A program made the translations under genes and the position numbers. From positions 148,305 through 212,304 of the forward strand of contig NZ_FNNC01000004.1 of NCBI RefSeq assembly GCF_900106595.1: DNA of 64,000 nt, given 5' to 3'. The notes beneath the pieces are model-generated. The model saw only the letters and a list, made by a program, of their open reading frames with translations. It did no database searches and had not been told where the DNA came from. Source of the DNA: Marinococcus luteus. Its GTDB lineage: Bacteria > Bacillota > Bacilli > Bacillales > Marinococcaceae. Below, piece after piece: positions 1 through 7,361 of this stretch (position 1 is the stretch's first letter; every line of letters starts with the position of its first letter).

Positions 1-49
1 TTTTCTGCTCGATCCTTTCACTGATCGAAAGCTTTGAACGATCTTCCAT
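1..49 (-). CDS. pstC: PstC phosphate ABC transporter permease, N-terminal fragment
   Basis: Partial: only the first 16 codons are in the window. The ATG at 47-49 (complement) is preceded by an AAGGGG ribosome site about 11 bases upstream, and the peptide begins MEDRSKLSISERIEQK. A short basic/polar stretch of the SxSERIxxK kind is typical of the cytoplasmic N-terminus of PstC, the membrane subunit of the high-affinity phosphate importer. It follows pstS on the same strand after a 97-base gap that holds a terminator, the usual pst arrangement. The identity rests mostly on position after pstS, because too little sequence is visible to see the transmembrane domain. Confidence 0.7.
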   Translation of the reverse strand, partial: MEDRSKLSISERIEQK

Positions 50-94
50 TTTGCTGCACATCCCCTTAACAGATGATTTCTTTCAGGCAAGTAC

Positions 95-127
95 AAAAGC
101 AAGGAAGTCAAAGCTTCCTCGCTTTTT
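95..127 (-). terminator. Intrinsic terminator/attenuator between pstS and pstC
   Basis: A stem pairs 95-100 plus 102-107 with 114-119 plus 121-126, giving about 12 bp with one mismatch and a 6-base loop. The stem ends in CTTTT on both strands, so it could work in either direction. Lying between pstS and pstC, it probably makes most transcripts end after pstS, so that binding protein outnumbers permease. Confidence 0.65.
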
Positions 128-146
128 GCCCTTTACTGCCTTTGAT

Positions 147-1142
147 TTACTCTCCAGCTGCTTCATCAATTTTTTCTTCGTTTTCTTCATATACACTGTC
201 CGGTGCTGCTGCATAGCCTACTTCTTCTGCCAGTTCCCCGGCATTTTCATTGGCAAAGCGCACATATTCTTCTACATCTTCATCATCTTCTACAGAAGAA
301 TTTTTGAAATAAGTGAACAATGGACGCGCCAGTGGATACGATTCATCATTGATCGTTTCAGGTGAAGGCTCTACAGCTTCTTCATCATCATCTGTAACTG
401 GTACAGCTTTTAAGTCGTCTTCGTTTTCACTGTAGTAGGAATATCCAAAGAACCCAAGAGCGCTCTCGCTTCCCGCTACACCATTGACGAGAGTATTGTC
501 ATCTTCGGACGTTGAAGCGTTCCGGGTGAGGTCAGCGCCGCCAAGTACATTTTCTACAAAGTAATCATGCGTACCGGAATCAGTACCCGGAGCATAAAGA
601 TCCAGCTCTTCGTCCGGCCATTCTTCGTTAATATCGGACCAGGTTTCTGCATCACTGTCATCGGAGTAAATCTGCTCAAGTTGATCATAAGTCAATTGAT
701 CAACAAAATCATTTTCCGGATTTACCGCCACAGTGATGCCATCGTAAGCCATTGTCAGTTCAGTGTATTCGATCTCTTCTTCTTCAAGAGCCTCTTGCTC
801 TTCTTCAGAAATTTCCCGTGAGGCGTTGTTAAGGTCTGTTTCGCCTTCAATGAAACGTTCAAAACCGCCACCGGAACCGGATACTCCCACCGGTGCTTCT
901 ATATCTTCATTTTCTTTCTGGAATTCTTCTGATACAGCTTCCATAATTGGAAAGACTGTAGAGGAGCCGTCAATAGCGATGTCTCCGGATCCGCCTTCCT
1001 GGCCGGAGCTTTCTTCTCCGCTGCCTTCACCGCCGGAGCTTTCTTCCGAACCACCTGGTTCTTCTCCCCCACCGCCACATGCGGATGCAAATACTGCCAT
1101 TGAGGCTAATGTTGGAACCATCCATACTGTTTTAAGTTTCAA
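147..1142 (-). CDS. pstS: PstS phosphate-binding lipoprotein
   Basis: Extracellular solute-binding lipoprotein that captures phosphate for the PstCAB importer. The chosen start is TTG at 1140-1142, six bases after a strong AGAGGAGG; a reading frame 14 codons longer has no ribosome site. The product has 331 residues. It opens with a signal peptide ending in a lipobox (FASAC, lipidated Cys near residue 22), then about 35 residues of Gly/Glu/Ser linker. The folded domain follows, with the family phosphate-contact motifs DGSSTVFPI and APGTDSGTHDYF. The acidic linker is unusual in composition and fits a surface protein of a halophile or alkaliphile. A PhoP-type promoter lies upstream, a terminator downstream, and pstC follows. 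Confidence 0.93.
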   Translation of the reverse strand: MKLKTVWMVPTLASMAVFASACGGGGEEPGGSEESSGGEGSGEESSGQEGGSGDIAIDGSSTVFPIMEAVSEEFQKENEDIEAPVGVSGSGGGFERFIEGETDLNNASREISEEEQEALEEEEIEYTELTMAYDGITVAVNPENDFVDQLTYDQLEQIYSDDSDAETWSDINEEWPDEELDLYAPGTDSGTHDYFVENVLGGADLTRNASTSEDDNTLVNGVAGSESALGFFGYSYYSENEDDLKAVPVTDDDEEAVEPSPETINDESYPLARPLFTYFKNSSVEDDEDVEEYVRFANENAGELAEEVGYAAAPDSVYEENEEKIDEAAGE

Positions 1143-1205
1143 ATCAACTTCCTCCTCTTTGTTTATGTAATCATGGCAAAGCAACTCTTTTTGCTCCCAA
1201 TGCTT

Positions 1206-1259
1206 AGTATAGGACTTAATTGTTAAGAGAAAATAGTTTGATTGTTAAGAATATGTAAA
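1206..1259 (-). promoter_or_regulatory. PhoP box and promoter of pstS
   Basis: On the minus strand, hexamers TTTACA (1254-1259), TTAACA (1243-1248), ACTATT (1232-1237, degenerate) and TTAACA (1221-1226) repeat with exact 11-bp phasing. A -10 TATACT lies at 1206-1211. Direct TTAACA-like repeats 11 bp apart and overlapping the -35 region are the known binding pattern of phosphorylated PhoP in Bacillus. This implies induction under phosphate starvation. Confidence 0.85.
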
Positions 1260-1290
1260 GGCACATGCGGTACCGCTTTCATTTGAACAC

Positions 1291-1319
1291 AAAAAAATCA
1301 TTTCCCGGAAGAAATGATT
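1291..1319 (-). terminator. Intrinsic terminator after the MBL-fold hydrolase
   Basis: A perfect 9-bp stem (1296-1304 with 1311-1319) with a 6-base loop is followed on the minus strand by seven T. It lies 8 bases past the hydrolase stop and insulates pstS from upstream readthrough. Confidence 0.9.
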
Positions 1320-1326
1320 AACTGCC

Positions 1327-2067
1327 TCAGCTGATATTTATTTTAAGCCCTCCTGCCGCTAGCTCCACGGGGCCTGAAAATATACTTTCTGCTTCTCTTT
1401 TCAGCTGCGTATGGTCTCCGAAATGAGGCAGGTGGGTTAATATTAACTTACCTGCTTCAGCCCTTTTGGCAAGTGCTGCTGCTTCTTCTGAATTCATATG
1501 GCCTGCAAACGAGCCGTCCTGGCCAGCATAAAAGCTGGATTCTGCAATAAGCACATCCACATGGGCGGCGGCCTGCTCAAGCTCTGGTAGATATGAGGTG
1601 TCTGCGGTAAAAAACAAGCTGCCCCCGGCTGTCTCAATCCGGAAACCGAAGCAGGGCACAGCGTGTTTTACAGCTGTAGGAGTAATGGTAAACGGTCCGG
1701 CGGTAAACGGTTCCTCCGCCCGGTATTCTGTCGGCTGTACTGCTTCTTTATAAAACAGGCGCTGAAAGCCTTCTTCATCCTCCCGGTGCGCATAGACCGC
1801 TGTCTGGTGCTGCTTTTCCGGCCAAAGGACAGGTTCAAGCAGGCGATAGTACTGAAAAGCTCCGAAATCGCCAACATGGTCCTGGTGGTAATGGGACAGC
1901 AGTACGGCGTCGATGCCGCTAAGCTCCGTGTAATGCTGCAGCTGGGAAATCACTCCGCTTCCACAGTCGAGCAGCAGCTGAAAACCATTTTCTTCAAGCA
2001 GATAACCGGAAGCTGCCTCCCCTGCTTCCGGAAATGCATGCCAAAAACCAACAATTGTTACCTGCAT
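1327..2067 (-). CDS. MBL-fold metal-dependent hydrolase, YhfI-like
   Basis: Soluble metallo-beta-lactamase-fold protein of 246 residues. The start is ATG at 2065-2067, eight bases after AAAGGGG; a TTG six codons upstream would put that ribosome site inside the gene. The metal motif SHYHQDHVGD (HxHxDH type) lies near residues 60-70. Further conserved ligands are visible in FTADTSYLPE, IAESSFY and LTHLPHFGDH. This layout matches the RNase Z-like/YhfI subgroup, whose substrates are mostly unknown. It is a single-gene unit between two strong terminators. It occupies the place where spo0B and obg follow rpmA in B. subtilis. The fold is confident; the reaction is not known. Confidence 0.85.
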   Translation of the reverse strand: MQVTIVGFWHAFPEAGEAASGYLLEENGFQLLLDCGSGVISQLQHYTELSGIDAVLLSHYHQDHVGDFGAFQYYRLLEPVLWPEKQHQTAVYAHREDEEGFQRLFYKEAVQPTEYRAEEPFTAGPFTITPTAVKHAVPCFGFRIETAGGSLFFTADTSYLPELEQAAAHVDVLIAESSFYAGQDGSFAGHMNSEEAAALAKRAEAGKLILTHLPHFGDHTQLKREAESIFSGPVELAAGGLKINIS

Positions 2068-2086
2068 CTTTCTGGCCCCTTTCAAT

Positions 2087-2126
2087 AAAAAAATCCGTTC
2101 AAACAGAAATATCTGTTTGAACGGAT
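2087..2126 (-). terminator. Intrinsic terminator after rpmA
   Basis: A perfect 15-bp stem (2093-2107 with 2112-2126) with a 4-base loop is followed on the minus strand by seven T. It ends the rplU-prp-rpmA unit. Confidence 0.95.
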
Positions 2127-2133
2127 GCGAGCC

Positions 2134-2418
2134 TTACGCTTCTTTTTCATAAACGCTCACGCGTTTACGTTTTTTCCCGACACGCTCAAATTTCACAACA
2201 CCGTCGATTTTGGAGAAAAGAGTATCATCTCCGCCTTTACCAACATTGTTACCAGGGAAAATTTTCGAACCGCGCTGGCGGACGAGGATAGAACCACCGG
2301 TTACGTGCTGGCCATCGGCCCGCTTGGTACCCAAACGCTTCGAAATGGAGTCACGACCGTTTTTTGTACTACCTACCCCTTTTTTCTGAGCAAAGAACTG
2401 CAGGTCTAATTTCAACAT
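2134..2418 (-). CDS. rpmA: 50S ribosomal protein L27 with cleavable N-terminus
   Basis: Large-subunit protein whose N-terminal tail reaches the peptidyl-transferase centre. The start is ATG at 2416-2418, nine bases after AGGAGG; an ATG six bases upstream is too close to that site. The product has 94 residues. It begins [10 protein letters not shown] then QKKGVGS, the Firmicutes pre-sequence removed by the cysteine protease Prp after FFA. The body shows the family signature [28 protein letters not shown]. It is the last gene of rplU-prp-rpmA and is followed by a strong terminator. Confidence 0.98.
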   Translation of the reverse strand: MLKLDLQFFAQKKGVGSTKNGRDSISKRLGTKRADGQHVTGGSILVRQRGSKIFPGNNVGKGGDDTLFSKIDGVVKFERVGKKRKRVSVYEKEA

Positions 2419-2424
2419 CAACAT

Positions 2425-2763
2425 TCACCTCCTATGCTCTTCAATTGATATAAATGCACCGTACTGCTCAGCAATGGTCTCCAAAGAGATAATCATGCCC
2501 TCTGCCAGAAGCTCCATTTGACGTTTATCCTCTTCGGTGCTTTCTTCCGGAAGCACACAATGAAAATACCCGCCTTCTGTGCCTAAATCCACTACGGGAT
2601 CTGTATGGCAGAGAGATGCCATCGCATTTACAGCCCCAAAAGATACTGCCGAGGCGCCGGCACATACCAAGTCATAGCCGTAAGGGCCTGACTCAGCATG
2701 GCCAGTCATGGTAACAGAACGAATACGTTCTGCCCCGTCACGGCTCACAGTGACCTGTATCAT
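2425..2763 (-). CDS. prp: Prp, L27-processing cysteine protease
   Basis: Cytoplasmic protease (YsxB family, 112 residues) that trims the N-terminal extension of L27, which is needed for functional ribosomes in Firmicutes. The catalytic pair is visible as His22 in TGHAESG and Cys34 in DLVCAGASA, the same positions as in the characterised Staphylococcus aureus enzyme. The gene sits between rplU (2-base gap) and rpmA (6-base gap), next to its substrate, which carries the matching LDLQFFA motif. Confidence 0.96.
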   Translation of the reverse strand: MIQVTVSRDGAERIRSVTMTGHAESGPYGYDLVCAGASAVSFGAVNAMASLCHTDPVVDLGTEGGYFHCVLPEESTEEDKRQMELLAEGMIISLETIAEQYGAFISIEEHRR

Positions 2764-2765
2764 AA

Positions 2766-3074
2766 CTACGCGTCAATGCTGTTGATTGTAACTTTTGTGT
2801 AAGGCTGACGATGGCCCTGCTTACGGCGGTAGTTTTTACGTTTCTTAAATTTGAAAACGATGATTTTTTTGTTACGGCCCTGTCTTTCTACTTTGCCTGT
2901 AACTTTAGCTCCCTCAACAAAAGGAGAACCAACTTTCACATCGTCGCCTCCGACAAATACTACATTGCCGAACGTCACTTCATCTCCAGCTTCTACGTCT
3001 AATTTTTCAACGAAGATAGTCTGGCCTTCTTCTACTTTTAACTGTTTTCCACCAGTTTCAATAATTGCGTACAT
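2766..3074 (-). CDS. rplU: 50S ribosomal protein L21
   Basis: Large-subunit protein of 102 residues that binds 23S rRNA. The start [18 protein letters not shown] and the C-terminal basic segment [19 protein letters not shown] are diagnostic. AGGAGGTG stands before the ATG. It is the first gene of rplU-prp-rpmA, with its own promoter and a roughly 100-nt structured leader. Confidence 0.98.
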   Translation of the reverse strand: MYAIIETGGKQLKVEEGQTIFVEKLDVEAGDEVTFGNVVFVGGDDVKVGSPFVEGAKVTGKVERQGRNKKIIVFKFKKRKNYRRKQGHRQPYTKVTINSIDA

Positions 3075-3177
3075 CTCTGCACCTCCTAATCACTTAGACT
3101 CGCCAATACAGGTGCCTTTCCAGGGCTTAAACCTGTGCTTGTGCGGTTGTAGTTTGGGTGCTTCCAAACAACTAACG
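3075..3177 (-). ncRNA. Ribosomal-protein leader of rplU (L21 leader type)
   Basis: The transcribed leader can form two stems: TTTGG/CCAAA (3164-3168 with 3153-3157) and ACAGGT/ACCTGT (3131-3136 with 3108-3113). It ends at the rplU ribosome site. Bacillus rplU operons carry a conserved autoregulatory L21 leader in this position. I see the stems and the position but cannot score the covariance model. Confidence 0.55.
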
Positions 3178-3183
3178 TTACAA

Positions 3184-3213
3184 ATGATAGCATATATTAA
3201 AAACGAAAGTCAA
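3184..3213 (-). promoter_or_regulatory. Promoter of rplU-prp-rpmA
   Basis: -35 TTGACT (3208-3213), 18-bp spacer, -10 TATCAT (3184-3189) with an extended TGC just upstream. The -35 lies inside the 3' end of the RNase gene. Confidence 0.85.
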
Positions 3214-4711
3214 TTCCCCGCTGCTTCATTTGAGCTTTTAAAGCCTGATTTCTTTGTTCCGCTACTTCAAGGTCTCCCGCGTAGCGGACAACGATCTCCT
3301 GTTCCTTCGGCTCAGAAACGATAAACAAGCGTCCCGGGGCTATTTGCTGAAGGTCATCATACAACGCCCTGCCTTCCCGGACAAGCAGCCGGTCCGGCAC
3401 TTCCAGCACGATAGCATCTACATCTTCTTCCATCCAGGAGCCGAGCATTCGTTTTGATCTTTCCATCAGTTCTTTCTCCGAGAGTCTCCGCCCTTTGCCG
3501 TACTCTGTACCGAAGGGTTCAAGCATATGTTCCTCGAGACTATGTCGGGAACGCTGGCGGGTCAACTCCACGACGCCGAGATGGGAGAAGCCGGCAACCC
3601 GTATTTTCTGCGGATCCTCCGCGGCTTTTTCTTCCAATACCTGCATTAAATGCTGCCGGTCTTTTTCTTCGTGCATCCGTATAAAGTCAATCATCACCAT
3701 ACCGGAAAGATTTCTTACACGCAATTGATGCATCACTTCTGTGGCAGCTTCGAGGTTCGTTTTTACAATCGTGTGCCCGAGATCATGTTTTCCGGTAAAC
3801 CTTCCCGTATTCACATCAATTGTGATACACATTTCTGTTTTTTCAATCTGTAAAAATCCCCCGCTTTTCAGCCACGCTACAGGCTTTAAGGCACGTTCGA
3901 GATCGACTTCCACATTTTCTTTCGAGAAAATATTTTCCGGTTGCTCAAAAAGCACAAATTCCGGACGCTTTTCGGGGTCCCATCCGCTGAATTGTGCTTT
4001 GGCTGTCTCCACCGCTTCTCTTGTATCCACAGCGACTCTTTTCACGTATTCCAAAGGCGCATTTGCCAGGCATTTGGTTAAAAAATGCTCCTCCTGCGAT
4101 ACCTTTCCCGGCGAAGACAGCTCTTCTCCCCGAAGAACCATATCCTGCCACAGGCTCTGCAACTGGGAGACTTCCTTTTTTACCACATCCAGGGGCTGTA
4201 CCGTTCCCTCCGTACGCACAATCAGCCCGTCTCCATTCAACGGCAGCGCTTTTTCCTGTTCGAGCCATTCTTCCTTTACTGCTCCCTCCACCTTTTGTGA
4301 AATGAACAATCCCGGTTCATCCGGAAGATACACGCAGTATTTTCCCGGCAGTGACAAATTTTCTTTAAGCTTGGCACCTTTCTTGGCCGTTTCTTCCTTC
4401 ACGACCTGAACAAATAAATATTCACCCTTTTTGATAAAATCTTTAATGCCCCGCTGCTTTTTTTCGGCAAGCGGCTCTTTCATCAGCCGGTACGCCATAA
4501 TATTGTCCCGGTGCAGATACCCTTTTTTTCCTTTCCCGATCTCAATAAATGCAGCATCCATGCCCGGCAGCACATCCACTACTCTTCCTTTATAAATATC
4601 TCCGGCTGCTGTGTCGTCCATTGCCGACTCGAAAAAGAATTCTGTCACTCTTCCATTATGTTTCAGGGCTGCTCTTGCTTCCCCGGCTTTCATATTTGCA
4701 ATTAATTCCAT
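3197..4711 (-). CDS. RNase E/G-family endoribonuclease without Zn-link cysteines
   Basis: Single-strand-specific endoribonuclease of the Rne/Rng family, 504 residues (RNase G size). The start is ATG at 4709-4711, seven bases after GGAGGA. An S1 RNA-binding segment (GDIYKGRVVDVLPGMDAAFIE) lies near residues 35-110. The catalytic Asp residues are in TIDVNTGRFTGK and MVMIDFIRM. After the conserved ELTRQRSRHSLEE, relatives carry a CPxC zinc-link motif used for dimerisation; here that place reads MLEPFGTEYGKG with no cysteine. B. subtilis itself lacks this family, while several alkaliphilic bacilli have it next to rplU. A terminator just upstream suggests separate transcription from minCD. Confidence 0.92.
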   Translation of the reverse strand: MELIANMKAGEARAALKHNGRVTEFFFESAMDDTAAGDIYKGRVVDVLPGMDAAFIEIGKGKKGYLHRDNIMAYRLMKEPLAEKKQRGIKDFIKKGEYLFVQVVKEETAKKGAKLKENLSLPGKYCVYLPDEPGLFISQKVEGAVKEEWLEQEKALPLNGDGLIVRTEGTVQPLDVVKKEVSQLQSLWQDMVLRGEELSSPGKVSQEEHFLTKCLANAPLEYVKRVAVDTREAVETAKAQFSGWDPEKRPEFVLFEQPENIFSKENVEVDLERALKPVAWLKSGGFLQIEKTEMCITIDVNTGRFTGKHDLGHTIVKTNLEAATEVMHQLRVRNLSGMVMIDFIRMHEEKDRQHLMQVLEEKAAEDPQKIRVAGFSHLGVVELTRQRSRHSLEEHMLEPFGTEYGKGRRLSEKELMERSKRMLGSWMEEDVDAIVLEVPDRLLVREGRALYDDLQQIAPGRLFIVSEPKEQEIVVRYAGDLEVAEQRNQALKAQMKQRGIDFRF

Positions 4712-4741
4712 CGAACGTTCCTCCAGTGGCGCATTTCTTTC

Positions 4742-4775
4742 CAAAAGGAAAAAACTGCCACATGATGGTGGCAGT
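4742..4775 (-). terminator. Intrinsic terminator after the 57-residue gene
   Basis: An 8-bp stem (4754-4761 with 4768-4775), loop of 6, followed on the minus strand by six T. It lies 4 bases past the small gene's stop and about 30 bases before the RNase start. Confidence 0.88.
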
Positions 4776-4778
4776 CAT

Positions 4779-4952
4779 TCAGTTAGACTTATTTTCTTCT
4801 CTGACCTTCGCCTTTTCATGAAGCAGGGCGATCTGCGTTGTAAGCCGCTTTAATTCCTGTTCGGAAGCTGCTTCCTGCATTTGTTTATTTAAAAGGGCCA
4901 GTTTTTGGCGTTCTTCATCGGAAAGATAAGGGTGCTTTTCTATAACAGTCAT
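4779..4952 (-). CDS. Small charged protein, function unknown
   Basis: A 57-residue frame starting with ATG at 4950-4952, six bases after a near-perfect AAGGAGGAA and closed by its own terminator, so it is very likely translated. The sequence is highly charged and looks helical or coiled-coil (segments SDEERQKLALLNKQMQEA and ASEQELKRLTTQIALLHEK). It has no Cys, signal peptide or membrane segment. I do not recognise the family. It sits between minD and the RNase E/G gene, exactly where spoIVFA and spoIVFB stand in sporulating Bacillus, but it shows no likeness to either membrane protein. Confidence 0.7.
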   Translation of the reverse strand: MTVIEKHPYLSDEERQKLALLNKQMQEAASEQELKRLTTQIALLHEKAKVREENKSN

Positions 4953-5120
4953 CAGTGATTCCTCCTTCGCACATTCGGATAGAAACTCGAAGCCTTTCAT
5001 TCTGCAAAAACCTTTGTAAGAAAGACAGGCGATTCGGGAATCAGCTCCAAAACAGCATGCCCTTTCACTGTTATTATACCACGCGGGTCTTAAAGAAAAC
5101 AAAATTGACTCAGCTGCATA

Positions 5121-5150
5121 AAAAGGACAGGAAGCATACTTCCCGTCCTC
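5121..5150 (-). terminator. Intrinsic terminator after minD
   Basis: An 11-bp stem with one G-U pair (5125-5135 with 5140-5150) and a 4-base loop, followed by T residues on the minus strand. It lies 7 bases past the minD stop. Confidence 0.92.
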
Positions 5151-5156
5151 AGCCTG

Positions 5157-5954
5157 CTATGATTTTATTCCGAATAAACTTTTCATCTTGGAGAAAAAAC
5201 TTTTCTTTTCTTCTACTGCCATAAGCGGCACCGATTCCCCGAGCAGCCGGCGGGCGATATTACGATACCCAAGCGAAGCTCTGCTGTTTGGGTTCATCGC
5301 AATCGGTTCTCCTTTATGTGCTGCTTTTAACACATGCTCTTCATCTACGATCATGCCAAGCAGATCCACTGCAAGTGTAGCTACGACATCTTCCACATCC
5401 AGTACGTTGCCTTCCCGGGAAAGATCGCTCCTCACACGGTTCACTACCAGCTTAGGCGGTTCAATGTCTTCGTTTTCCAGCAAACCGATGATCCGGTCGG
5501 CGTCTCTCACAGCAGCCGTATCCGGAGTGGTAACAACGATCGCTTTGTCCGCGCCGGAAACAGCGTTTTTGAACCCCTGCTCAATACCGGCCGGGCAATC
5601 GATAAGAATAAAATCGTATTCCGGACGGAGCGTCTCCACGATTTCCTGCATTTGTTCCGGATTCACTGCAGATTTGTCCTTCGTCTGTGCTGCCGGCAGC
5701 AAATGCAGGCAGTCGAACCTCTTATCCCGGATTAATGCCTGCTGCACCTTGCAGCGTCCTTCCGCAGCGTCCACCAGATCGTAAATGATCCGGTTTTCCA
5801 GACCCATAACGACATCGAGATTCCGAAGTCCGATATCTGTATCAATCAAACATACTTTTTGTCCCTGCAGTGCAAGTGCTGTACCGATGTTGGCAGAAGT
5901 CGTGGTTTTCCCGACTCCGCCTTTACCGGATGTAATTACTATTGCCTCTCCCAC
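5157..5954 (-). CDS. minD: Septum-site-determining ATPase MinD
   Basis: ParA-like ATPase that binds the membrane and recruits MinC to block FtsZ ring assembly near the poles. GTG at 5952-5954 is preferred (eight bases after AAGGAGG, giving MGEAIVITSGK as in B. subtilis); a TTG one codon upstream is possible. The product has 265 residues. The deviant Walker A GKGGVGKTT is at residues 10-18. The C-terminal KKSFFSKMKSLFGIKS is the amphipathic membrane-targeting helix. It follows minC after 79 bases and closes the unit with a terminator. Confidence 0.97.
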   Translation of the reverse strand: MGEAIVITSGKGGVGKTTTSANIGTALALQGQKVCLIDTDIGLRNLDVVMGLENRIIYDLVDAAEGRCKVQQALIRDKRFDCLHLLPAAQTKDKSAVNPEQMQEIVETLRPEYDFILIDCPAGIEQGFKNAVSGADKAIVVTTPDTAAVRDADRIIGLLENEDIEPPKLVVNRVRSDLSREGNVLDVEDVVATLAVDLLGMIVDEEHVLKAAHKGEPIAMNPNSRASLGYRNIARRLLGESVPLMAVEEKKSFFSKMKSLFGIKS

Positions 5955-6033
5955 CAACGGTTCCTCCTTTCAGACCTTACGTGCTTCTCATTCCGGCTAA
6001 CGGTGTCCGGAAGCTGTTTTCGGCCTGACATGC

Positions 6034-6726
6034 TTATGTATATGAGACCGAGCGTAAATAATGCCCGAGCATTTTTGTTTCCTCAAATGCAATTGCCTTG
6101 TATTCTTCTCCGGTGACATACGCGTACCCCGGCCCTTCAATCGCAGGCTTCTGCTCCTGCTTTTCATGCTTTTCCGGCGCGTAGAAATACGTATCCGAGA
6201 TAGAAATTTGTTTAGGAATCATCACAGAGGCACATACCACAGCATGACTTTCTCCTTCTGTTCCGGCTCTGGCTATCCCTTTTAATGCGCCGATAACGTA
6301 GATGTTACCCGTTGCTTCCACTACTCCGCCGGGATTGACATCGCCGATAATAAGGATATCGCCTGTTTTGCGGAGCACCTGCCCAGAACGCACAATCTGT
6401 GTGACAGACGTTACTGTTGCTTTTTCAATTACCTCTTGTGCTTCACCTTTTGTCATCACGTTCGAATGAACTTCATGCACCCGTACTGAACCCGTTTTGT
6501 TCAAAACTTCTGTAATTTCTTCTTCGTGACTTTTACTCAAATAACGGTTCCCGGCGTCCACACGGACTTCCACTTGCGGTCCGTTTTCAAACAAACGCTG
6601 CTCCCGTTCAATCTTCTTCTTCAATTCCTCAAGAAGTTCATGAAAAGAGCACTGATCATTTAATACAATGGTTAATCCTTCTTTAGTACCTTTAATCGTT
6701 ACATAATTTCCATTGTTATTCGTCAT
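6034..6726 (-). CDS. minC: Septum-site-determining protein MinC
   Basis: Inhibitor of FtsZ polymerisation, active with MinD. It has 230 residues. The N-terminal FtsZ-inhibiting domain (about 1-105) leads into the C-terminal beta-helix domain, with the family core GDILIIGDVNPGGVVEATGN and IYVIGALKGIARAG near residues 125-155. It is adjacent to minD. A TATAAT element 57 bases upstream suggests that minCD can be transcribed separately from mreBCD. Confidence 0.95.
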   Translation of the reverse strand: MTNNNGNYVTIKGTKEGLTIVLNDQCSFHELLEELKKKIEREQRLFENGPQVEVRVDAGNRYLSKSHEEEITEVLNKTGSVRVHEVHSNVMTKGEAQEVIEKATVTSVTQIVRSGQVLRKTGDILIIGDVNPGGVVEATGNIYVIGALKGIARAGTEGESHAVVCASVMIPKQISISDTYFYAPEKHEKQEQKPAIEGPGYAYVTGEEYKAIAFEETKMLGHYLRSVSYT

Positions 6727-6782
6727 ATTTTCACCCCTGAACCCTTAAGCGCTCTCCATTCTTAGTAAATGTCGTTCTTTCC

Positions 6783-6810
6783 ATTATACGGTTTCATTTC
6801 ACAGGAATAA
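6783..6810 (-). promoter_or_regulatory. Possible promoter of minCD
   Basis: -10 TATAAT (6783-6788) is perfect. The best -35 at a 16-bp spacing, TTATTC (6805-6810), is poor. It lies in the 110-base gap between mreD and minC. Confidence 0.4.
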
Positions 6811-6836
6811 ACAGCAAACCACTTCTTTTTTTAAAA

Positions 6837-7361
6837 TTATCGCTGCCTGATTTTTTCCTGGTCTTCAATCCATTCAAAAATACGGCGGAAAGGAACAAGC
6901 AGCAGTAAAGCAGCAGCCCCGTTAATAAGCCACGAAGCAATCATCCGCTTCACTAAAAATTCTCCGAAAGAAAGTTCGGCAATACCTAACAAAAAATAAA
7001 TAAAATAGATCAACAGTTCAAATACGAAAAGCGCACAGAATATGATAAGCCACTGCCATCCATAGCTGTTTCGGATCACTGGCAGAGAGTAGGAACTCAC
7101 GTACGCAATGAAGCCGAAGCAGAATGTATAAACACCAAGAATCTGCGTGTAGGTGAAATCATAGAGAAAACCAACGAAAATACCCGCCCATACTCCTGCG
7201 ACCGGACCACGGTATATGCTGGTCAAAACTACTCCAATAAGCGCAAATCTCGGCATCCACACCCATCCACTTTCATTTTCCTGAGGAAAGAGGATTTCAA
7301 ACCATGTTCCTTCGATAAGAAATAAACAAAAGACCGATACGGGGATAAGGAAGCGTGTCAT
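6837..7361 (-). CDS. mreD: Rod-shape protein MreD
   Basis: Polytopic membrane protein of the elongasome that guides lateral wall synthesis with MreB and MreC. It has 174 residues with about five hydrophobic segments (for example residues 3-12, 33-48, 60-75, 98-125, 140-157) and a short charged C-terminus. Its start overlaps the mreC stop by 4 bases, showing translational coupling. Identification rests on size, topology and the mreBCD order. Confidence 0.92.
   Translation of the reverse strand: MTRFLIPVSVFCLFLIEGTWFEILFPQENESGWVWMPRFALIGVVLTSIYRGPVAGVWAGIFVGFLYDFTYTQILGVYTFCFGFIAYVSSYSLPVIRNSYGWQWLIIFCALFVFELLIYFIYFLLGIAELSFGEFLVKRMIASWLINGAAALLLLVPFRRIFEWIEDQEKIRQR

Noticed and set aside
51-365. 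104-codon plus-strand frame at the left edge
   Set aside because: It lies opposite pstC, the terminator and the pstS 3' end. No ribosome site, and the composition mirrors pstS.
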